DNA of 64,000 bases from positions 248,001 to 312,000 of the forward strand of contig CAVTIC010000007.1 in NCBI GenBank assembly GCA_963734685.1, in the 5' to 3' direction. Positions 48,275-57,486 of the stretch are shown here, in pieces; the first letter of the stretch is position 1; every line of letters begins with the position of its first letter. Source of the DNA: JAOUEA01 sp963734685. GTDB taxonomy: Bacteria > Actinomycetota > UBA4738 > HRBIN12. The position numbers were made by a program, and so were the translations under genes. Below the pieces are notes generated by a model, which searched no databases, was not told the origin of the DNA, and saw nothing but the letters and a program-made list of their open reading frames with translations.

Positions 48275-49261
48275 GTGAGCGAGAGCTACCGGACCGAGGA
48301 AAGAGACATCGACGCAGGTGCCGATGGCGGCGGCGAGAGCTTGCTTGTCGTCGACGACGACCCGTTCATCGCGCGCCTACTCGAGATCGAGTTGCGTGCA
48401 GCCGGCTACGACGTTCGTGTCGCCGCCGACGGCACCCAGGCGCTCGAGGCGGCGCAGGAACGATGCCCAGACCTCGTGCTCGCCGACGTGATGATGCCGA
48501 ACATGGACGGGTTCGAGCTCACGCGGCGACTCCGGCAGGACCCTCGCACGGCTGCCGTCTCCGTGATCATGCTCACCGCCCGCGGGCTGTCGGCCGACAA
48601 GCTCGAGGGGTTCGCGATCGGCGCCGACGACTACATCGTCAAGCCGTTCGACACCCCGGAGCTGCTTGCCCGTATCCGCGGCGTGCTCCGTCGGTCCCGC
48701 GATACGCGGACCCAATCGCCGCTCACCGGCCTGCCCGGCAACGTTCGGATCGAGGAGGAGATCGACGCCAGGGTCGACCGGAACGAGCCCTTCGCGATCC
48801 TCTACGCGGACCTCGATCACTTCAAGGCATACAACGACCACTACGGCTTCATGCGCGGCGACGAGGTCATCCAGACGACGGCTCGGCTGATCGCCGAGGC
48901 CGCTCGGACCGCGAGCGGCAACACCGCCTTCGTTGGCCACGTCGGCGGCGACGACTTCGTCGTGGTGATCGCGCCCGATCAGGTCCCGGCCGTCGCCGAC
49001 GCGATCGTGTCGGCTTTCGACGCCGCCGCACCCGGCTTCTACGACGGCGCCGACCGTGAGCGGGGCTACATCGAGGTCACGAACCGTCGCGGCGAGTTGC
49101 AGCGCTTCGGGCTCATCACCGTGTCGATCGGTGTGGCGTCGACCGACCGACGCATCTTCCAGCACTACGCTGAGGCGGTTGCGGTCGCCACCGAGATGAA
49201 GCAGTACACGAAGGGGTCGGCCACCTCTTCGTGGGCGATGGACCGCCGCAGCGGCGAGTAG
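48275..49261 (+). CDS. Response regulator with GGDEF (diguanylate cyclase) output
   Basis: Protein of 328 residues. The receiver domain (about 22-145) has the acidic pocket LLVVDDDPF, the phosphoacceptor in DLVLADVMMPNMDG, and lysine in YIVKPFD. A GGDEF domain (about 150-310) follows with LTGLPGNVRIEEEID, ILYADLDHFKAYND, and the signature as GGDDF near 226, an accepted variant. It has no RxxD inhibition site directly upstream of GGDDF that I can be sure of. It would make c-di-GMP on phosphorylation. GTG start. It is convergent with an EAL-type response regulator, suggesting a make-and-break pair. Confidence 0.9.
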   Translation: MSESYRTEERDIDAGADGGGESLLVVDDDPFIARLLEIELRAAGYDVRVAADGTQALEAAQERCPDLVLADVMMPNMDGFELTRRLRQDPRTAAVSVIMLTARGLSADKLEGFAIGADDYIVKPFDTPELLARIRGVLRRSRDTRTQSPLTGLPGNVRIEEEIDARVDRNEPFAILYADLDHFKAYNDHYGFMRGDEVIQTTARLIAEAARTASGNTAFVGHVGGDDFVVVIAPDQVPAVADAIVSAFDAAAPGFYDGADRERGYIEVTNRRGELQRFGLITVSIGVASTDRRIFQHYAEAVAVATEMKQYTKGSATSSWAMDRRSGE

Positions 49262-49298
49262 CCGGCTCGATGTCGGGCGGTCCGGGCTCCGACCGACC

Positions 49299-50501
49299 TC
49301 AGGAGAGCGGGCCGGGCTCGGCCAGGTAGAACCCCTGCCCGTAGCCGACGCCCAACTCGCGAAGCGTCTCGAGCTCGCGGGGCGTCTCGATGCCCTCGGC
49401 GACCAGCGACGATCCCACCTCCTGAGCGAACGACACCAGCGCCACGGCGAGCGCGCGCTTCGCTCGGTCGGTGTCGATGTCGCGGGTGAGGCTGAGGTCC
49501 AGCTTCACGATGTCGGGTGCGATGCGGAGCGTGTGGCGCAGGCTTGCGAACCCTGCGCCGGCATCGTCGATCGCGACTCGAGCCCCGAGGGCGCGCAGCG
49601 GCGCGAGCCCGGCGACCAGGTCGTCGTAGTCCTCGACCGCTTCGTGCTCGGTGATCTCGAGCACGAGTCGCGCGGCGTGCGGTCTCAGCAGCTCGGCCAG
49701 CTCGCTCGAGACGGCGGCGCGGTGCGAGCAGTTCACCGCGAGGTACACGCCGGGAGCGATCGAGGGTAACGCTCGAAGCGCCCGGGCTACCGTGGTGAGC
49801 TCGAGCTGGACGCCGAGGGCGAGCGCGACGGCCTCGGCGAACCATTCGTTGGGAGGCCTCGGCGGCGGCGCAGCGAACCTGGCGAGGGCCTCGAGCCCGA
49901 CGGTCTCGTTCGTCACGAGATCGACGATCGGCTGGAAGGCGATCGAGACCCCCTCGCCCGCAACGAACCGCTCGATCTCGCCCCGCCGCGCGTCGAGCCG
50001 TTCGCGTTCGTCGTCCTCCCGACGCAACTGCTTCGCGAGCTCGTGGACGATGCCGGCGATCACCTCGGATGACAAGCTCGCCCCGCCGGCCATGACCTTC
50101 TGGATCGACCCGACGATCTCCTCGCCGGCGGTGCCCTTCACCAGGTATCCGACCGCTCCCGCGCGGAGCATCTCGAGCACGGTCGGCCGATCCTCGAAGG
50201 CCGAGAGCGCGATCACGCGGGTGCCGGGGGAACAGCGAGCGATCTCGCGGGCCGCCCGAGGCCCGCCGCCCGCGGGCATCGACACATCGACGAGGGCGAC
50301 GTCGGGGCGCGCATCCCCGGCGATCGCGATCGCCTCGTCGGCGTCGCCGGCAGCGCCGATCAGCACGACGTCATCCTCGTGGGCGAGCAGGTCCGCGAGC
50401 GCCCCGCGCAGCGCCGGCTCGTCGTCGGCGATCAGCACGCGGATCGGCTCGGCAGCACCGCTCGCGCCATCGGTTGCGTAGGGGGAAGTTCCGACGGCCA
50501 T
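49299..50501 (-). CDS. Response regulator with EAL (c-di-GMP phosphodiesterase) output
   Basis: Protein of 400 residues. The receiver (about 18-140) has VLIADDEPAL, DVALVDVSMP and GYLVKGTAG. An EAL domain (about 165-395) follows with catalytic residues in place: GLEALARF, LAVNCS, VLEITEHE, AIDDAGAGFASL (the DDFGTG site), IVKLDLSL, VAEGIET and GYGQGFYLAEPG. It should hydrolyse c-di-GMP to pGpG. The receiver is of the NarL-like type, yet the HTH is replaced by EAL. ATG 50501. It ends 37 bp from the convergent GGDEF regulator. Confidence 0.9.
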   Translation of the reverse strand: MAVGTSPYATDGASGAAEPIRVLIADDEPALRGALADLLAHEDDVVLIGAAGDADEAIAIAGDARPDVALVDVSMPAGGGPRAAREIARCSPGTRVIALSAFEDRPTVLEMLRAGAVGYLVKGTAGEEIVGSIQKVMAGGASLSSEVIAGIVHELAKQLRREDDERERLDARRGEIERFVAGEGVSIAFQPIVDLVTNETVGLEALARFAAPPPRPPNEWFAEAVALALGVQLELTTVARALRALPSIAPGVYLAVNCSHRAAVSSELAELLRPHAARLVLEITEHEAVEDYDDLVAGLAPLRALGARVAIDDAGAGFASLRHTLRIAPDIVKLDLSLTRDIDTDRAKRALAVALVSFAQEVGSSLVAEGIETPRELETLRELGVGYGQGFYLAEPGPLS

Positions 50502-50633
50502 CGGGGGGACGCTACCCGTCGCGGGGGGTCCGCTCAAGCATCCCGCGGGTCGGTCCCGCATGCGTCATGAGCGCCGCAGAGCGCCGCGATCGTCGCCGCA
50601 GTAGCATCGCGCCGGAACCGGAGGTGACAGCCG

Positions 50634-52298
50634 ATGACCACCCGTGAGATCCGCGCACCTCGAGGGAGCGATCTGACCTGTCGCTCGTGGCCGCAGGAAG
50701 CCGCGATGCGCATGCTGATGAACAACCTCGACCCGGAGGTGGCCGAGCGCCCCGAGGACCTCGTGGTGTACGGCGGCACCGGCCGGGCGGCGCGCAGCTG
50801 GGAGGCCTTCGATGCGATCGTGCGAACGCTGCGCACCCTCGGCGACGACGAGACCTTGCTCGTGCAGTCCGGGAAGCCGGTCGCCGTCTTCCGCACGCAT
50901 GACATGGCACCCCGAGTGCTGATCTCGAACTCGATGCTGGTGCCGCGCTGGGCCGATTGGGAGACGTTCCGGGCGCTCGAGGCGCAGGGGCTCACGATGT
51001 ACGGGCAGATGACCGCGGGGTCGTGGATCTACATCGGCACCCAGGGCATCCTGCAAGGCACCTATGAGACGCTCGCCGAGTGCGCCCACCAGCACTTCGG
51101 CGGCTCGCTCGACGGCACCGTGACGCTCACGGGTGGCCTCGGCGGCATGGGCGGCGCCCAGCCACTCGCTGTGACGATGAACGGCGGGGTCGCGCTCTGC
51201 GTCGATGTCGACCCATCCCGCATCGAGCGTCGCGTGAAGACCCGCTACCTCGATCGTGAGACCGACGACCTCGACGAGGCGCTGCGGTGGGCAGACGAGG
51301 CGAAGGCCGGCAGGGAGCCCGTCTCGATCGGCCTCGTCGGCAACTGCGCGGAGGTGCTGCCCGAGCTGCTCGCCCGAGGATGGCAGCCCGACGTCGTGAC
51401 CGATCAGACATCCGCTCACGACCCGCTCGGCGGCTACGTGCCGGCAGATCTCTCGCTCGCCGACGCCGCCGACCTGCGTGAGCGGGACCCCGCAGGGTAC
51501 GTGCGACGGGCGGAAGCCTCGATGGCCGCTCATGTCGAGGCGATGGTGGGATTCATGAACCGGGGCGCGGTGACGTTCGACTACGGCAACAACCTGCGCG
51601 CCGGCGCGGAAGCGGGCGGTCTCGCGCGCGACGTGGCGTTCAGCTACCCGGGCTTCGTGCCGGCGTTCGTGCGACCGCTCTTCTGCGAGGGCAAAGGCCC
51701 GTTCCGGTGGGCGGCGCTCTCTGGCGATCCGGCAGACATCGCGGCGACGGACGCTGCGGTGGGCGCGCTGTTCCCTGGGAACGAGCGGCTGCAGCGCTGG
51801 CTCCGACTCGCATCCGAGCGGGTGGCCTACCAGGGGCTCCCGGCGCGCATCTGCTGGCTCGGCTACGGCGAACGAGACCTGGCCGGCGAACGGTTCAACG
51901 AACTGGTCGCGACCGGCTCGGTGAGCGCACCGATCGTCATCGGTCGCGACCACCTCGACGCCGGGAGCGTTGCGAGCCCCAACCGGGAGACCGAGGCGAT
52001 GCGCGACGGTTCCGACGCGATCGCGGACTGGCCGATCCTGAACGCGCTCGTGAACACCGCAGCGGGCGCCCACTGGGTGAGCGTGCACCATGGCGGCGGC
52101 GTGGGCATCGGCTACTCGATCCACGCCGGCATGGTCGTGGTGGCCGACGGGACGCGAAACTCGGCGGAACGGCTGCAGCGGGTGCTGACCTCCGATCCCG
52201 GCATGGGCGTCGTTCGCCACGCCGATGCCGGATACGACCGGGCGATCGAGGTCGCCGAGGAGCGCGGCGTTCGTGTGCCGATGACGGAGGGCGAGTGA
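50634..52298 (+). CDS. hutU: Urocanate hydratase
   Basis: Protein of 554 residues, the usual urocanase size. The NAD site GGLGGMGGAQPLAVTMNGG lies near 165-185, and the signature YQGLPARICWLGYGER near 400-415, with GKGPFRWAALSGDP before it. GHNAYSIHAG-like GYSIHAGMVVVADGT closes the NAD domain. It converts urocanate to imidazolonepropionate, the second step of histidine degradation. First gene of hutU-S51 peptidase-hutH, coupled by 4-nt overlaps. GGAGGTGACAG lies upstream of ATG 50634. Confidence 0.95.
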   Translation: MTTREIRAPRGSDLTCRSWPQEAAMRMLMNNLDPEVAERPEDLVVYGGTGRAARSWEAFDAIVRTLRTLGDDETLLVQSGKPVAVFRTHDMAPRVLISNSMLVPRWADWETFRALEAQGLTMYGQMTAGSWIYIGTQGILQGTYETLAECAHQHFGGSLDGTVTLTGGLGGMGGAQPLAVTMNGGVALCVDVDPSRIERRVKTRYLDRETDDLDEALRWADEAKAGREPVSIGLVGNCAEVLPELLARGWQPDVVTDQTSAHDPLGGYVPADLSLADAADLRERDPAGYVRRAEASMAAHVEAMVGFMNRGAVTFDYGNNLRAGAEAGGLARDVAFSYPGFVPAFVRPLFCEGKGPFRWAALSGDPADIAATDAAVGALFPGNERLQRWLRLASERVAYQGLPARICWLGYGERDLAGERFNELVATGSVSAPIVIGRDHLDAGSVASPNRETEAMRDGSDAIADWPILNALVNTAAGAHWVSVHHGGGVGIGYSIHAGMVVVADGTRNSAERLQRVLTSDPGMGVVRHADAGYDRAIEVAEERGVRVPMTEGE

Positions 52299-53005
52299 AC
52301 GAGCGACACATCGTGGCGATGGGCGGCGGGCAGTGGCCGGGGGACCCGATCTACCGGTTCATCTTCGACCTCACGGGCGCGGCGCGGCCGAAGATCCTGT
52401 CCGTGCCGACCGCGGCCGGCGACGGCGATCGGAGCGTGGCAGCCTTCTTCCGCGCATTCCCTGCTCGCCGGTGGGAGCCCGCCGTTCTCCAGCTCTTCGA
52501 CCGCACCGTGCAGGATCTGCGTTCGTTCGTGCTCGGCCACGACATCGTGCTCGTCGGCGGTGGCAACACGTTGAACATGCTGGCCGTGTGGCGAGCGCAC
52601 GGCCTCGACGAGATCCTCCGGGAAGCATGGGACGCAGGCGTGGTGCTCGCCGGCGGCAGCGCCGGCGCGAACTGTTGGTTCGAGGCGTCGACGACCGATT
52701 CCTACCTGCTGGGGCGGGCCGACCCGCTTCCTGATGGGCTCGGGATCGTGCCGGGGAGCTTCTGCCCGCACTTCGACTCCGAGCCGTCGAGGCGTCCGTC
52801 GTACCACCGGCTCGTCGGGGAAGGGGCGCTGCCTCCCGGCATCGCGTGCGACGATCTGGCCGCCGTGCACGTCGTGGACACCGAGGTCGCCGATGTGCTG
52901 GCGTCCGACGCGGGTGCTGGTGCTCGGCGCGTCGAGCCGGGTGCACACGGCGACGTCGTCGAGACCGCGCTCGAGGTCCGCCTGTTGGAAGCGGCGCCGG
53001 CGTGA
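52295..53005 (+). CDS. pepE: Peptidase E family (S51) protein
   Basis: Protein of 236 residues with a class I glutamine amidotransferase-like fold. Visible are HIVAMGGGQWP, ILSVPTAAGDGDRSVAAFF, DIVLVGGGNTLNMLAVW, the nucleophile elbow GGSAGANCWFEAS (Ser near 123) and the catalytic His in FCPHFDSEPSR. S51 enzymes include aspartyl dipeptidases (peptidase E) and cyanophycinase. GTG 52295 overlaps the hutU stop and its stop overlaps the hutH start, so it belongs to the hut transcript. It may release histidine from Asp-His or similar peptides, or it may be a simple passenger. That role is inference. Confidence 0.85.
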   Translation: MNERHIVAMGGGQWPGDPIYRFIFDLTGAARPKILSVPTAAGDGDRSVAAFFRAFPARRWEPAVLQLFDRTVQDLRSFVLGHDIVLVGGGNTLNMLAVWRAHGLDEILREAWDAGVVLAGGSAGANCWFEASTTDSYLLGRADPLPDGLGIVPGSFCPHFDSEPSRRPSYHRLVGEGALPPGIACDDLAAVHVVDTEVADVLASDAGAGARRVEPGAHGDVVETALEVRLLEAAPA

Positions 53006-54528
53006 GCGTCGCGGTTGGGGAGAGGCTCGAGGCCGCCGACGTCGTCGCCGTCGCCGATGGAGCGCGCGTCGCGTTCAGCGATGACGCCCGTGCGCGCGTC
53101 GCGGCGGCGCGAGCGGTGATCGACGACGCCGTCGCGAGCGGCGAGACGATCTACGGCGTCACCACGGGGTTCGGGGCGCTCGCGCACACCCGCGTCGACC
53201 CGGCGCAGGCCTCGACCCTGCAGCACGGCATCGTGCGATCGCATGCGACCGCGGTGGGACCGCCTCTCCCGAGAGAGGAAGCGCGCGCGATGCTGCTGCT
53301 CCGCGCCCACGTGCTCGCGCTCGGCCACTCGGGGGTGCGCCCCGAGGTCGTCGACCTGATGGTCTCGATGCTGAACGAGGACGTGATCCCTGCCGTGCCC
53401 CAGCAGGGCTCGCTCGGAGCCTCGGGTGACCTCGCGCCGCTGGCGAACCTCGCCCTGCCGCTGATCGGACATGGCGAGGTGCTCTCACCCGAGGGCGCGG
53501 TGGAGCCGGCCGCCGGGGCGATGGCCCGTGCCGGGCTCACGCCGCTGACGCTTCGGGCGAAGGAAGGCCTCGCGCTCGTCAACGGCACGCAGGGCATGCT
53601 CGCGATCGGCATCATCGCGACCGAACGGGCCGCGACGCTCGCCCGCACGGCCGACATCGTCGCCGCGATGACGATCGAAGCGTCGCTCGGCACCGACAGG
53701 CCGTTCGACGAGCGGCTCCAGGCCCTGCGCCCGCACCCCGGGCAAGCAGCGAGCGCCTCGAACCTGCGACGGCTGCTGGCCGGCTCGCCCGTGCTCGCGT
53801 CCCATCGCGACTCGCCCCACCTCGTGCAGGACGCGTACTCCTTGCGGTGCGCCCCCCAGGTGCACGGCGCCACGCGCGATGCGCTCGCCTACGCCCGCGA
53901 GGTGCTGCGCATCGAGGCGAACAGCGTGAGCGACAACCCGATCGTGCTGCCCGGCGGCGAGGTCGTCTCCGGCGGGAACTTCCACGGCCAGCCGGTCGCG
54001 ATCGCGCTCGACACGGTGGCGACCGCGCTCGTCTCGCTCGCGTCGATCTCGGAGCGCCGCCTCTACCGGCTGCTCGACGAGCACCAGTCGAACGGGCTGC
54101 CGCCGTTCCTCGTGCACGGGTCCGGGCTGAACTCGGGCTTCATGCTCGTGCAGTACACGGCGGCCTCCCTCGTGAGCGAGTGCAAGTCCATCGCCCATCC
54201 CGCCTCGGTCGACTCGATCCCGTCGAGCGCGGGTCAGGAGGACCACGTGAGCATGGGCATGACCTCGGCCCGGCATGCCCGCGAAGTCGTCGCGAATGCG
54301 GAGACGGTGATCGCCCTCGAGGCGCTGGCCGCGGCCCAAGCCCTCGATCTTCGATCGCCGCTGGAGCCGGGTCCGGCCACGCACGCCGTGCACCGGGCGA
54401 TCCGCGCTCGAGTGCCGTTCTTCGAGGCGGATCGCGAGTTCGGCCCCGATATCGCCGACGCCGTGACCTTGGTGCGCGAGGGGGGCCTGATCGCAGCCGG
54501 GGAAGGCGCGATCGGCTCGCTCGCCTAG
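53002..54528 (+). CDS. hutH: Histidine ammonia-lyase
   Basis: Protein of 508 residues. The MIO prosthetic group forms from A140-S141-G142 in GSLGASGDLAPLA. Other blocks are YGVTTGFGALAHT, LVNGTQGMLA, VQDAYSLRCAPQVHGA, NSVSDNPIV and SAGQEDHVSMG. It deaminates histidine to urocanate, the first hut step. GTG 53002 overlaps the S51 peptidase stop (GTGA). Ends 1 nt from the convergent hutI. No HutP-like or HutC-like regulator is seen in the window. Confidence 0.95.
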   Translation: MSVAVGERLEAADVVAVADGARVAFSDDARARVAAARAVIDDAVASGETIYGVTTGFGALAHTRVDPAQASTLQHGIVRSHATAVGPPLPREEARAMLLLRAHVLALGHSGVRPEVVDLMVSMLNEDVIPAVPQQGSLGASGDLAPLANLALPLIGHGEVLSPEGAVEPAAGAMARAGLTPLTLRAKEGLALVNGTQGMLAIGIIATERAATLARTADIVAAMTIEASLGTDRPFDERLQALRPHPGQAASASNLRRLLAGSPVLASHRDSPHLVQDAYSLRCAPQVHGATRDALAYAREVLRIEANSVSDNPIVLPGGEVVSGGNFHGQPVAIALDTVATALVSLASISERRLYRLLDEHQSNGLPPFLVHGSGLNSGFMLVQYTAASLVSECKSIAHPASVDSIPSSAGQEDHVSMGMTSARHAREVVANAETVIALEALAAAQALDLRSPLEPGPATHAVHRAIRARVPFFEADREFGPDIADAVTLVREGGLIAAGEGAIGSLA

Positions 54529-54529
54529 T

Positions 54530-55781
54530 CTACGCTGGACCAGTGGGCCACCCGTCCCGAGCGTGCACGATCTCGCCCTCGACGATCGTCGCGATCACCG
54601 GGTCGTGACCGGGGCGGTAGGGCACCTGGGCGAACGAGGCGTCCTCGAGCAGGACGAGGTCGGCGCGTTTCCCCGGCTGGAGCGTGCCGAGCCGGCCGGC
54701 GAGTCCGAGCACCCACGCCGGGTTGAGCGTCGCCGCCGTGAGCGCCTCGAGCGGAGGCACCCCGTAGACGCCGGCCGCCATCGCGATGACTTCGGGCATC
54801 GAGACCACAGGCGACGTGCCCGGGTTCGCGTCGCTGGCGAGCGCGATCGGCACCCCGGCGTCGCGCAGCGTCCTTGACGGGGCCGGCGTGCCCCGAAGGA
54901 AGAAGGTCGAGGCGGGCAACAAGCCGGCGACCGTCTCACCGTGCTCGAGCGCTGCGACCCCCTCGGGCGAGCAGTGGTTCAGGTGGTCGGCGCTCCGAGC
55001 GCCGAGGCGCGCCGCCGCGGCCGCCGCGCCGGAGTCACCGAGCTGATCGGCGTGCACGCGGAGCGCGAGTCCGGCCTCGTTCGCAGCCCCCGCGATCGCC
55101 TCGAGGTCGTCGAGCGAGAACGCGATGTCCTCGACGTAGACGTCGACCGCGTCGGCGAGTTCCTGCCGGCCGACCTCCGGGATCAGCTCGGTGCACGCGG
55201 TGCGAACCCAATCCCCCCGCATCATGCCGGACGGCACGGCGTGTGCGGCGAGCAGGGTGACCGCGCACGTCTGCGAGAGCCTCGTCCGCGAGCCGTCGAG
55301 CGAGCCTCGCCGCCCGGACCTCCTGGTCGACCGAGAGGCCGTAGCCCGTCTTCAGCTCGAGCGCGGTCGTGCCGTGGGCGAGCATCTCGTCGAGCAGCGC
55401 GCGGGAGAAGGCCACGATCTCGTCGTCGCTCGCCTCGGCGAACATGCGCGCCGAACGGAAGATGCCTCCGTCGCCGCCGTGCAGCTCCCGGTACGAGACG
55501 CCGCGCAGGCGAGCCTCGAACTCGTCGGCGCGCCACCCGATGAACGGCAGGTGCGTGTGGCAGTCGACGAACCCAGGCGTGAGGCATCCGCGATCCGGGC
55601 TGCCCATCGTCGGTTGCCAGGGGAGTTCGTCGGCCGGGCCTACGAATCCGATCGAGCCGTCGTCGCCCCACGCGACGCCCACGCCGCCGTCGAGCACCGT
55701 CGCAGCGGCCCGATCGCCACCGAGTGGCCGGTCGCCGCGCGCCGTCCCGATCGCCGCCGCCACGATCCCACCCCGCCCCAT
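54530..55781 (-). CDS. hutI: Imidazolonepropionase, one frameshift
   Basis: Amidohydrolase of about 417 residues once repaired. The N-terminal part (from ATG 55781) has PGFVDCHTHLPFIGWRADEF with the HxH metal motif and ELKTGYGLS. At about 55270 the frame changes: upstream reads RRLADEAL, and one base on it continues TCAVTLLAAHAVPSGMMRGD. Then ALRVHADQLGDSGAA (metal His), ADHLNHCS, and IALASDANPGTSP (metal Asp). It hydrolyses imidazolonepropionate to formiminoglutamate, the third hut step. All metal ligands are intact, so the break looks like a recent event or a sequence error. Convergent with hutH. Confidence 0.88.
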
Positions 55782-55837
55782 CGTTGCAGCCTAGCGCGGC
55801 ATCGTTCCTGGCCAGACCGACGCATAGACTCGGAGGC

Positions 55838-56290
55838 GTGCTGGTCGAACGCGAGATCGTGCTGCCGGTCCCCCTCGAGGAGGCCTGGACCGTGCTGATG
55901 GATTGGGAGCGCCAGGCCGACTGGATGCTCGACGCCGACAGCGTGACGGTCGTCTCGGAGCAGCGCGACGGAGTGGGCGTACGCCTCGCGGTTCGCACCC
56001 GCATCTTCGGCGTGCCGGCCTTCACCGAGCCGATGGAGGTGACCGGCTGGGACCCGCCGCGCCGCCTCGAGATCCGGCACGGCTCGCTCGTGGCGGGCGC
56101 CGGCACATGGACGCTCGATCCCATCGAGGGCGGTACCCGGTTCACCTGGCGGGAGGACATCCGTCTCGCAGTGCCCGTCGTCGGGGGACCCGCCGCCGTG
56201 GTCTACCGGCCGGTGATGCGTGTGCTGATGGATCGTGCGATGCAGGGGCTCCGCGGCTACCTGATCGCCACCGGCCCTGTTCGGTCCTGA
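55838..56290 (+). CDS. SRPBCC family protein (polyketide cyclase/CoxG-like)
   Basis: Protein of 150 residues with the START-like hydrophobic pocket fold. EREIVLPVPLEEAWTVLMDWERQADW is the usual first strand-helix. RIFGVPAFTEPMEVTGWDPPRRLEIRH, GTWTLDPIEGGTRFTWREDI and a long C-terminal helix follow. Members bind lipids or polyketides, or assist CO dehydrogenase (CoxG). Nothing here fixes the ligand. The GTG start has a GGAGG site, and a TAGACT hexamer lies 5 nt further upstream. Confidence 0.82.
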   Translation: MLVEREIVLPVPLEEAWTVLMDWERQADWMLDADSVTVVSEQRDGVGVRLAVRTRIFGVPAFTEPMEVTGWDPPRRLEIRHGSLVAGAGTWTLDPIEGGTRFTWREDIRLAVPVVGGPAAVVYRPVMRVLMDRAMQGLRGYLIATGPVRS

Positions 56291-56327
56291 CGGACTGCGC
56301 CGCACGGTCGCACCAGCCGTCCGTGCC

Positions 56328-56333
56328 TATACT
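56328..56333 (+). promoter_or_regulatory. -10 box of the TPP-riboswitch transcript
   Basis: TATACT at 56328-56333 places a start of transcription near 56340, exactly where the riboswitch P1 strand begins. The -35 is not obvious. Confidence 0.5.
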
Positions 56334-56340
56334 CGAACGA

Positions 56341-56434
56341 GAACACGGGGAGCTCGGGTGACCGGGCTGAGAGGCCGGCTCAAGCGCCGGCGACCCGACG
56401 AACCTGATCCGGGTAATGCCGGCGGAGGGAGTTC
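56341..56434 (+). promoter_or_regulatory. TPP riboswitch (THI element)
   Basis: Conserved THI blocks are all present: GGGGAGC (56347-56353), GGCTGAGAG (56365-56373), the ACCC segment (56393-56396), AACCTGATCCGGGTAATGCC (56401-56420) and GGCGGAGGGA (56421-56430). GAAC (56341-56344) can close P1 with GTTC (56431-56434). The ribosome site of the next gene lies in the 3' part (GGAGGGAG), so control is probably at translation initiation: TPP binding would hide it. Confidence 0.95.
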
Positions 56435-56440
56435 CCACCC

Positions 56441-57088
56441 ATGCGATCGGCAGTCATCTTCGGCGGCGGCGGTGCCGCGCGCGTTCCCGTCGTTGTGCCC
56501 GACGACGCCTTGGTGGTCGCGGCCGACGTCGGTCTCGCCGAGGCGAACCGACAGGGCGTGCGGGTCGACCTGCTCGTCGGCGATCTCGACTCCGTGAGCG
56601 CGGCCGACCTCGACGCGTTCGAGCGCTCTGGCGGCACCGTTCGCCGACATCCCGAGGACAAGGACGAGACCGACCTCGACCTGGCGATCGGCGAGGCGAT
56701 CGCAGCGGGCGCCACGCGCGTGGTCGTCGTAGCCGGCGACGCGGGGCGGCTCGACCATCTGATCGGCAACGTGCTGGTGCTCGCCTCGCCCAGGTACGCC
56801 GCCGTCGAGGTCGATGCGGTGCTCGGCGCCGCCCGCGTGCACGTCGTGCGGGACCGGCGACGGGAGCTCCACGGCACGCCCGGTGAGCTCGTCAGCCTCT
56901 TCGCTATCGGCGGCCCTGCCCGTGGCGTCCGCACGGAGGGACTGCGCTGGGCGCTCGACGACGCCGTCCTGGAGGCGGGCTCGAGCCGCGGCACCAGCAA
57001 CCGGTTCCTCGGGGAACGGGCCGTGATCGAGGTGGCCGACGGCGCCGTGCTCGCGGTTCGCCCCGGTGACGAGGACATCGGTACATGA
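56441..57088 (+). CDS. thiN: Thiamine pyrophosphokinase
   Basis: Protein of 215 residues. The catalytic blocks of thiamine pyrophosphokinase are clear: VVAADVGLAEANRQGVRVDLLVGDLDSVS, HPEDKDETDLDLAIGEAI, GDAGRLDHLIGNVLVLA, and a C-terminal beta domain with SLFAIGGPARGVRTEGLRWAL and GTSNRF. It converts thiamine to TPP using ATP. It is the only gene under the TPP riboswitch, forming a direct feedback loop: product TPP shuts off its own last-step kinase. ATG 56441 is 10 nt after the GGAGGGA site. Confidence 0.92.
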   Translation: MRSAVIFGGGGAARVPVVVPDDALVVAADVGLAEANRQGVRVDLLVGDLDSVSAADLDAFERSGGTVRRHPEDKDETDLDLAIGEAIAAGATRVVVVAGDAGRLDHLIGNVLVLASPRYAAVEVDAVLGAARVHVVRDRRRELHGTPGELVSLFAIGGPARGVRTEGLRWALDDAVLEAGSSRGTSNRFLGERAVIEVADGAVLAVRPGDEDIGT

Positions 57089-57156
57089 GTCGCGATCGCC
57101 TCGGGCGCGGTTCGTGGACTCTGTCGTCGGGCCGTACGACCCGCCGGGCGGAGCCC

Positions 57157-57486
57157 TCAGGCAGACGGCGCGGGTGGGGGGGCCGTCGTCACCTGCACGA
57201 CCGCTGGTTCCTCCGAGGCGTTGCGGATCGTGAGCTCGGTGCCGGCGGGCACGAGCACGGCGTGCCACTGGCCCATGCGCGTGCGGCTCTTACCCACCTG
57301 CACCGCGACCTCGCCGGCGAGCACGGACACGATCGCGTCGGATCCCGTGTCGGCGATCGGGCCGATGCCCTGGGCACCTTGCAGGCAGATCAGCTGACTC
57401 CAGATGCGCTCGGTCTCGAAGAGCACGTCGGTGCGCACCGCGTCGTCGTCGAACCACACGAGGTCTCGCATGTCGCGGGGCTTCAT
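57157..57486 (-). CDS. Small cupin domain protein
   Basis: Protein of 109 residues folding as a single cupin barrel: ERIWSQLICLQGAQGIGPIAD, DAIVSVLAGEVAVQVGKSRTRM, GQWHAVLVPAGTELTIRNASEE and PAVVQVTTAPPP. The usual metal histidines are mostly replaced (GIGPIADTGSD instead of GxxxxHxH), so it may be a binding protein rather than an oxygenase. Monocistronic and convergent with thiN. Confidence 0.78.
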   Translation of the reverse strand: MKPRDMRDLVWFDDDAVRTDVLFETERIWSQLICLQGAQGIGPIADTGSDAIVSVLAGEVAVQVGKSRTRMGQWHAVLVPAGTELTIRNASEEPAVVQVTTAPPPAPSA

